Below are positions 59,316-64,000 of a stretch of DNA of 64,000 nt, piece by piece. The notes under the pieces are model-generated. The model was not told the origin of the DNA. It was given only the letters and a program-made list of their open reading frames with translations, and did not search any database. Location of the stretch: the NCBI RefSeq assembly GCF_003312425.1, contig NZ_QNUX01000002.1, positions 1 through 64,000 of the forward strand, written 5' to 3'. This DNA comes from Flavobacterium psychrolimnae. GTDB taxonomy: Bacteria > Bacteroidota > Bacteroidia > Flavobacteriales > Flavobacteriaceae. The translations under genes and the position numbers were made by a program. Each line of letters opens with the position of its first letter. The first letter of the stretch is position 1.

Positions 59316-60001
59316 AATGCTGTTTTAGAATATTAAATTCTGGCAACATTAAAATAAATTTGAAGTTCAAAGTAGCTTTATCCGCTTCTAAGCGCAATAG
59401 TATACTCGATACTATTTTAAAAATATTAACTTAAGCGTAAGTACTTTAAAAGATAGTTTTGTCTTTAAATGTACAATCACTTGCTTGAGAGTTAAGAAAT
59501 AATTTCACAATAAGGCCGTTGGTTTTCTATATATTGGAAGATAATTTTCTAAACAATTGTTTATTAATGTCTCACTTTTGCAAGGACAAGAAAATAGTTC
59601 TTTAATTAACCGTAGGTGTTACTTTTTATTTTTTACTGCTGGGGCAAATGCTAGTATCATTAGCTCGTTTATCGGGGCTTTGAAAATATTTTTATAAGTT
59701 ATTACCGTAGAAAAAGGAGCGACAACATTTTTAATTGCATTCAATACATTCTTTTTTTAGGTTAATAAATCAGTGAAGAATCAATAATTAATCAAGATAA
59801 AGAATTTGTATTCATCTGATTAGCTTGTCCTAAAATTAAAAATAATTTGAATTGGCGACTGTTAAAATGCTGTTTTTTTATTGTTTTTTAACGTTTTAAA
59901 GCCTTTAATCAGAGAAGGATTACCATAAGGTTATGCAAATAGAATAGATAAAATGTAAAAAATGATTTATTTTTACACTAAAATAATTTAAATCAATTGT
60001 A
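59316..60001. other. Long intergenic region upstream of menB
   Basis: About 690 bases without a convincing gene. A leftward frame free of stops for ~45 codons (59619-59756, read as NVLNAIKNVVAPFSTVITYK and ending AFAPAVKNKK) has protein-like composition but no ATG at its start and a stop just upstream, so it may be the end of a lost gene. The last 250 bases are very AT-rich and must contain the menB promoter; I could not place it. Confidence 0.35.
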
Positions 60002-60832
60002 ATGGATTGGATCACTGCTAAAGAATACGAAGATATCACTTATAAGAAATGCAATGGCGTTGCCAGAATTGCGTTCAACAGACCAGATGTGCGCAATGCG
60101 TTCCGTCCGAAAACTACTGCTGAATTGTATAATGCCTTTTACGATGCACAAGAAGATACTTCAATTGGTGTCGTTTTACTTTCTGCCGAAGGGCCTTCGT
60201 CTAAAGATGACGTGTATTCTTTTTGCAGTGGCGGCGATCAAAACGCACGCGGGCATCAAGGTTATGTAGGTGATGATGGACAACATCGTTTGAATATTTT
60301 AGAAGTGCAACGTTTAATTCGATTCATGCCAAAAGTAGTTATCGCTGTAGTTCCAGGTTGGGCAGTAGGTGGAGGACACAGTTTACATGTGGTGTGCGAT
60401 TTGACTTTGGCGAGTAAAGAACACGCTATTTTCAAACAAACAGATGCTGACGTAACCAGTTTTGACGGTGGATACGGTTCGGCTTATTTAGCTAAAATGG
60501 TTGGACAGAAAAAAGCACGTGAGATTTTCTTCTTGGGACGCAACTATTCGGCTCAGGATGCTATGGATATGGGAATGGTGAATGCGGTAATTCCGCATGC
60601 TGAACTAGAAGATACGGCTTACGAATGGGCTCAGGAAATTTTGCAAAAATCTCCAATGGCGATTAAAATGCTGAAATTTGCGATGAATCTTACCGATGAT
60701 GGAATGGTGGGACAACAGGTTTTTGCCGGTGAAGCAACAAGACTTGCGTATATGACCGAAGAAGCTAAAGAAGGAAGAAACGCATTTTTGGAGAAAAGAA
60801 AACCGAATTTCGAGAAAAAATGGTTGCCATAA
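60002..60832 (+). CDS. menB: 1,4-dihydroxy-2-naphthoyl-CoA synthase
   Basis: 276 residues of the crotonase fold: VARIAFNRPDVRNAFRPKT (family N-terminal motif), FCSGGDQNARG and AVVPGWAVGGGHSLHVVCDL forming the oxyanion hole, TDADVTSFDGGYGSAYLAKM and a C-terminal FLEKRKPNFEKKWLP, all specific to MenB. It closes the second ring of the naphthoquinone from o-succinylbenzoyl-CoA in menaquinone synthesis. Two PH-domain genes and menA follow on the same strand. Confidence 0.96.
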   Translation: MDWITAKEYEDITYKKCNGVARIAFNRPDVRNAFRPKTTAELYNAFYDAQEDTSIGVVLLSAEGPSSKDDVYSFCSGGDQNARGHQGYVGDDGQHRLNILEVQRLIRFMPKVVIAVVPGWAVGGGHSLHVVCDLTLASKEHAIFKQTDADVTSFDGGYGSAYLAKMVGQKKAREIFFLGRNYSAQDAMDMGMVNAVIPHAELEDTAYEWAQEILQKSPMAIKMLKFAMNLTDDGMVGQQVFAGEATRLAYMTEEAKEGRNAFLEKRKPNFEKKWLP

Positions 60833-60839
60833 AAAGTTT

Positions 60840-60903
60840 GATGTTTAAAGCTTAAAGTTGTTTTGAAAAGTAACTTTAAACTTTAGACCTTGCGCTTTAA
60901 ACA
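60840..60903. repeat. TTTAAAG-type spacer repeat (copy 1)
   Basis: The 82-base gap between menB and the first PH gene is made of an inverted arrangement of GTTTAAAG/CTTTAAAC-like words (e.g. TTTAAAGCTTAAAGTTGT and ACTTTAAACTTTA). A similar spacer separates the second PH gene from menA at 62955-63015. Confidence 0.45.
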
Positions 60904-60914
60904 AAATTTTATAA

Positions 60915-61436
60915 ATGGAAAATTTTACAAACGAAACGATTGATACGCGCCAACTTCCAAAATTTGAGGAAGTAACTTTTACGAATTTGCATTCTAAATA
61001 CATTTGGGTGGTATTGATTAATTTGGCGTTATTTATTGGTATACTTATTCTTGTTCCAATATTTGTTTCCATGTTTAAACCCGAACTGTTTTCTGGAAGA
61101 GTCTGGTTGATTATAGGTGTCGTTATTCCTGTATTCTCAGTTTTGTTGGTAGCATTTTCTATTATTGCATTTAAGAAAAAAGGATTTGCATTCAGAGAAC
61201 ACGATGTGCTTTTCAGGTACGGAATTATTGCTACAAATACAATCGTAATTCCTTATAATAGAGTACAGCACGTGGCTTTGCATGAAGGATTAATTTCACG
61301 GTATTTTGGTCTGGCTAAAATTGAAATTTTTACTGCTGGTGGAAGTTCCAGTGATATTGAAATACCTGGAATCGAAAAAGAACAAGCTGAAAATATCAAA
61401 CAATTGTTGATGGGTAAAATACAAAAACAATTGTAA
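60915..61436 (+). CDS. Bacterial PH-domain membrane protein (YdbS-like)
   Basis: 173 residues with two membrane spans (~36-58 and ~68-90) followed by a bacterial PH domain: FAFREHDVLFRYGIIATNTI, PYNRVQHVALHEGLISRYFG, LAKIEIFTAGGSSSDIEIPG. This is the YdbS layout. Its stop overlaps the start of the next, YdbT-like gene (TAATG). The pair is known as a conserved unit in many bacteria; function is not established. It lies between menB and menA, where it may be co-transcribed by chance or for membrane-related reasons. Confidence 0.9.
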   Translation: MENFTNETIDTRQLPKFEEVTFTNLHSKYIWVVLINLALFIGILILVPIFVSMFKPELFSGRVWLIIGVVIPVFSVLLVAFSIIAFKKKGFAFREHDVLFRYGIIATNTIVIPYNRVQHVALHEGLISRYFGLAKIEIFTAGGSSSDIEIPGIEKEQAENIKQLLMGKIQKQL

Positions 61437-62950
61437 TGGGAGCCGATTTTAGTCAGCCACAAAGGCAATCTTCAATAGGGATTTTGGTGATGTTTTTTTA
61501 CACGCTTCAGCAATACGCCAGAGCGTTGTGGCCTATGATTGTGATTTGGATTTTTAAGTTTGACGAGGTTAATAAATTGTATTTTTTCCTTGGGATACTT
61601 GCCGTATTTGTAAGTATTGGAGTTATTTCTTATTTGAAATACCTGAATTTTACTTTCTTTTTGGATTCCGAAAACGACGAATTTATCATTACAGAAGGCG
61701 TTTTTAATAAAACCAAAACTGCGATTCAACTGCGTAAAATCCAACAAGTAAATATCAACCAGTCTTTTATTCAAAAGTTAGTTAGTGTTTATGAATTGGA
61801 TGTAGACACAGCCGGAAGCAATAAAAAAGAAGGCGCTATCAAAGCGATTTCACATGAATTGGCTTTAGAATTGAAATTTCGTTTATTGGAAAATGAAGAA
61901 CTAAAGACTACAATTGGAACAGAAACAACTTCATTGGAGGAAACCGAGCAAAAACTTTTTGAAGCCGCGCATCCTTTTATTAAAATCAGTTTTTTGAGTT
62001 TGTTGAAAGTTGGAATCACGTCCAATTATGGAAGAAGTATAGCTTTATTAGTGATTTTCTTTAGTACGATATATGAGAATTTTCAAAATTTTGGAGACGA
62101 AAGTAAAGTTTATGAAGAAAAAGTAGGTTCGTACATCGATAAAAACTTAGTGCTGCAAACTATTTTAACATCGATAATACTATTGTTTGTAGTGGTTTTG
62201 GTTGTGAATGTAATCCGTACTGTTTTCAAATACTATGATTACAAAATAACCCGACAAAAAGGATCTTTGCTTTTGTCTTTTGGATTGTTGAACACAAAAA
62301 GCACTATTATCAAGCCTGAAAAAGTTCAGATTACGACCGTTAAAAGGAATTATTTCCAAAAGAAAATGGGGATTCTGGAGCTGAAAATTAGACAAGCGAC
62401 CAGCGGAGAAAAAGAAGAACGAAAATCAATAATTGAAATTCCGGGATGTAGTGAAGCAGAGAGAGATTCGATATTGAGATTATTGTTTCATAAAATTCCT
62501 GAAAAAGGGTTGATGTTGCAACCTAATTTTCGTAAACTTATGTTTTCGATTTTCTTGACAATAGGATTACCTTTGTTGGGATTTATGGCGGTTGGGTATT
62601 GGCTTGAGCCTATAATTTTTGAATATAGTTATGTGGTGCCGGTGTTTGTAGTTGTTATTGGATTAATCCAGTATTTTAGATTTAAAAATAATCGATTATT
62701 TATTCACCAGAATTTTATAATAAAGCAAAGTGGCGCTTGGGATATCAGCAATGATATTATTGAGCCCAGTAAAATACAAGCAATTACAACTTCGCAGCTT
62801 TTCTGGCATAAAAAGTTAGATATTGGTTCCGTAATATTGCATACTGCAGGAGGAAATATAGATTTTCAGTTAGCGAATTATTCAATAGTAAAACAACAAG
62901 TCAATCTTTGGTTGTACGAAATAGAAACTTCCGATAGCAATTGGATGTAA
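61436..62950 (+). CDS. Bacterial PH-domain membrane protein (YdbT-like)
   Basis: 504 residues, the larger partner of the YdbS/YdbT pair. Three PH-like modules alternate with pairs of membrane spans: ~residues 75-140 (EFIITEGVFNKTKTAIQLRK), ~275-345 (GSLLLSFGLLNTKSTIIKPE) and ~410-480 (LFIHQNFIIKQSGAWDIS). The repeating pattern 'interface strand - I.P..K.Q' (QLRKIQQVNI, IIKPEKVQITTV, PSKIQAITTSQ) is clear. It overlaps the stop of the preceding gene and ends 83 bases before menA. Role unknown; in Bacillus the pair affects resistance to some peptides. Confidence 0.9.
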   Translation: MGADFSQPQRQSSIGILVMFFYTLQQYARALWPMIVIWIFKFDEVNKLYFFLGILAVFVSIGVISYLKYLNFTFFLDSENDEFIITEGVFNKTKTAIQLRKIQQVNINQSFIQKLVSVYELDVDTAGSNKKEGAIKAISHELALELKFRLLENEELKTTIGTETTSLEETEQKLFEAAHPFIKISFLSLLKVGITSNYGRSIALLVIFFSTIYENFQNFGDESKVYEEKVGSYIDKNLVLQTILTSIILLFVVVLVVNVIRTVFKYYDYKITRQKGSLLLSFGLLNTKSTIIKPEKVQITTVKRNYFQKKMGILELKIRQATSGEKEERKSIIEIPGCSEAERDSILRLLFHKIPEKGLMLQPNFRKLMFSIFLTIGLPLLGFMAVGYWLEPIIFEYSYVVPVFVVVIGLIQYFRFKNNRLFIHQNFIIKQSGAWDISNDIIEPSKIQAITTSQLFWHKKLDIGSVILHTAGGNIDFQLANYSIVKQQVNLWLYEIETSDSNWM

Positions 62951-62954
62951 CAAA

Positions 62955-63015
62955 ATGGTTTAAAGTGTAAGGTTTAAAGTTGTCTGTGCAACAAATCTTA
63001 AGTTTTAAACTGCAA
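62955..63015. repeat. TTTAAAG-type spacer repeat (copy 2)
   Basis: The gap holds GTTTAAAGTTGT...CAACA...TTTTAAAC, an imperfect inverted repeat of the same words as 60840-60903. In flavobacteria such TTTAAAG runs are common between genes; here both copies lie within the men/PH cluster. Confidence 0.45.
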
Positions 63016-63033
63016 ATTTTTAAATAAAAAAAT

Positions 63034-63996
63034 ATGAAACATTGGATTGAAGCCGCACGATTACGAACCTTACCCTTATCGGTTTCTGGAATAATAGTTG
63101 GGAGTATGTATGCTTTGGCGCACCCAACAGATAGTATATTAACGCCAACCGAGGTCTTTAATTGGCGATTATTTGGATTTGCTATATTGACAACATTAGG
63201 ATTGCAAATACTGTCCAATTTTGCTAATGATTACGGTGATGGCATGAAAGGAACAGATAATGAAGATCGGGTAGGGCCAAAACGGGCGATACAAAGCGGT
63301 GTGATTACTCCACAAGCCATGAAGCGCGCTATTATAATTACATCAGCCTTGACGTTGCTTTCAGCGATGTTGTTGATTTATTATGCGTTTAGAGATACAA
63401 ATCTATGGTATTCCTTTTTCTATTTAGTATTGGGAATTCTGTCAATTGTATCTGCCATTCGCTATACGGTTGGAAATACGGCGTACGGCTACCGTGGATT
63501 TGGCGATGTATTTGTCTTTGTATTTTTCGGATTGGTGAGTACTTTAGGAGTGAATTTTTTATACTCGAAACAATTGGATGCGTTGTTGGTTTTGCCGGCG
63601 GTCGCTATAGGATTATTGAGCGTGGGTGTTTTGAATTTGAACAATATGCGAGATGAAGCATCGGATAGAAAATCAAATAAAAACACGATTGTTGTGAAAA
63701 TTGGCGGAGCCAAAGCTAAAATATACCATTATTTTCTGATTGTAGCGGCGATGGTTTTGGTGTTGATTTTTGCATTTACTGACGATTTTCATTTTGATCA
63801 ATACTTGTTTTTATTAGCCTATATCCCTTTAATCAAACATTTAATTACCGTTTATAAAAATCAAAACGCTAAGGAATTAGATCCTGAATTAAAAAAACTG
63901 GCGCTGAGTACTTTTGCACTTTCAGTGTTACTCTCATTAGGTATGATTTACTTTTTTTCGGATATCATTGTGAATACTTTTTTAGGCGGGAGATAA
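63034..63996 (+). CDS. menA: 1,4-dihydroxy-2-naphthoate polyprenyltransferase
   Basis: 320 residues, integral membrane protein of the UbiA superfamily with about nine spans. The start (MKHWIEAARLRTLPLSVSGI) is the characteristic MenA N-terminus. NFANDYGDGMKGTDNEDRVG contains the first aspartate-rich motif, which binds the prenyl pyrophosphate, and NLNNMRDEASDRKSNKNT the second. It attaches the isoprenoid side chain to dihydroxynaphthoate to give demethylmenaquinone. The gene is complete; the stop lies at 63994-63996, four bases before the window edge. Confidence 0.95.
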   Translation: MKHWIEAARLRTLPLSVSGIIVGSMYALAHPTDSILTPTEVFNWRLFGFAILTTLGLQILSNFANDYGDGMKGTDNEDRVGPKRAIQSGVITPQAMKRAIIITSALTLLSAMLLIYYAFRDTNLWYSFFYLVLGILSIVSAIRYTVGNTAYGYRGFGDVFVFVFFGLVSTLGVNFLYSKQLDALLVLPAVAIGLLSVGVLNLNNMRDEASDRKSNKNTIVVKIGGAKAKIYHYFLIVAAMVLVLIFAFTDDFHFDQYLFLLAYIPLIKHLITVYKNQNAKELDPELKKLALSTFALSVLLSLGMIYFFSDIIVNTFLGGR

Positions 63997-64000
63997 ATTA

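Overview
The window looks like a chromosomal segment from a Flavobacterium-like member of the Bacteroidota. It is AT-rich and carries promoters of the TTG / TAnnTTTG type (clear examples in front of the tRNA-Arg gene and the DUF1684 gene). Other pointers are a type IX secretion sorting domain, a TonB-dependent receptor with a carboxypeptidase-regulatory domain, a fused ResB/CcsA cytochrome c biogenesis protein and menaquinone genes. No species can be assigned from sequence alone.

Region 1 (1-4426) is the end of a mobile island. It holds the terminal repeats of an IS21-type insertion sequence that cuts a small gene, a DUF932 gene, a mobile-element-type ssb, a non-coding stretch with dyads, a 56-codon gene coupled by ATGA overlap to a large serine recombinase, and a tRNA-Arg(ACG). 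The recombinase reading frame ends inside the tRNA gene and contains the tRNA terminator, so the element boundary is probably here.

Region 2 (4521-30641) is mostly core genome: apt; a BlaI/M56 (BlaR1-like) sensor pair with tandem dyad operators; an MFS exporter; DUF1684, TatD, TcdA and HAD genes; DUF2911; a PIG-L deacetylase / 35-aa membrane peptide / sodium:solute symporter operon; two tandem secreted paralogs; an outer-membrane barrel protein; AI-2E permease; and an operon DUF2520-kdsC-UbiA-maf-mscS. A divergent fused cytochrome c biogenesis gene and a membrane-anchored AraC regulator close the region.

Region 3 (30939-43195) is the most unusual part. A short T9SS-sorted protein is followed by a 2652-residue secreted protein with 19 tail-fibre-like repeats (18 full, 1 degenerate), then by a 1027-residue protein with two arabinofuranosidase-B-like modules and a LamG-like end. 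Downstream lies a decayed 3' fragment of a second tRNA-dihydrouridine synthase gene. This looks like an exchangeable surface-adhesin locus.

Region 4 (43221-50389) is an ECF sigma / anti-sigma pair divergent from two genes that together make up one DUF4331 protein, then a TPR lipoprotein preceded by an (AAAC)7 tract, a TonB-dependent receptor and a glutathione peroxidase lipoprotein. I read it as a sigma-controlled envelope uptake or surface system of unknown substrate.

Region 5 (50581-63996) is again mainly housekeeping: Dus, GNAT, menD, DUF2853, M28 peptidase, a 631-residue orphan, a CvfB-like S1 protein, menB, two bacterial PH-domain proteins and menA. Two copies of a structured intergenic motif resembling the Flavo-1 RNA occur, at 7572-7620 and 58220-58277.
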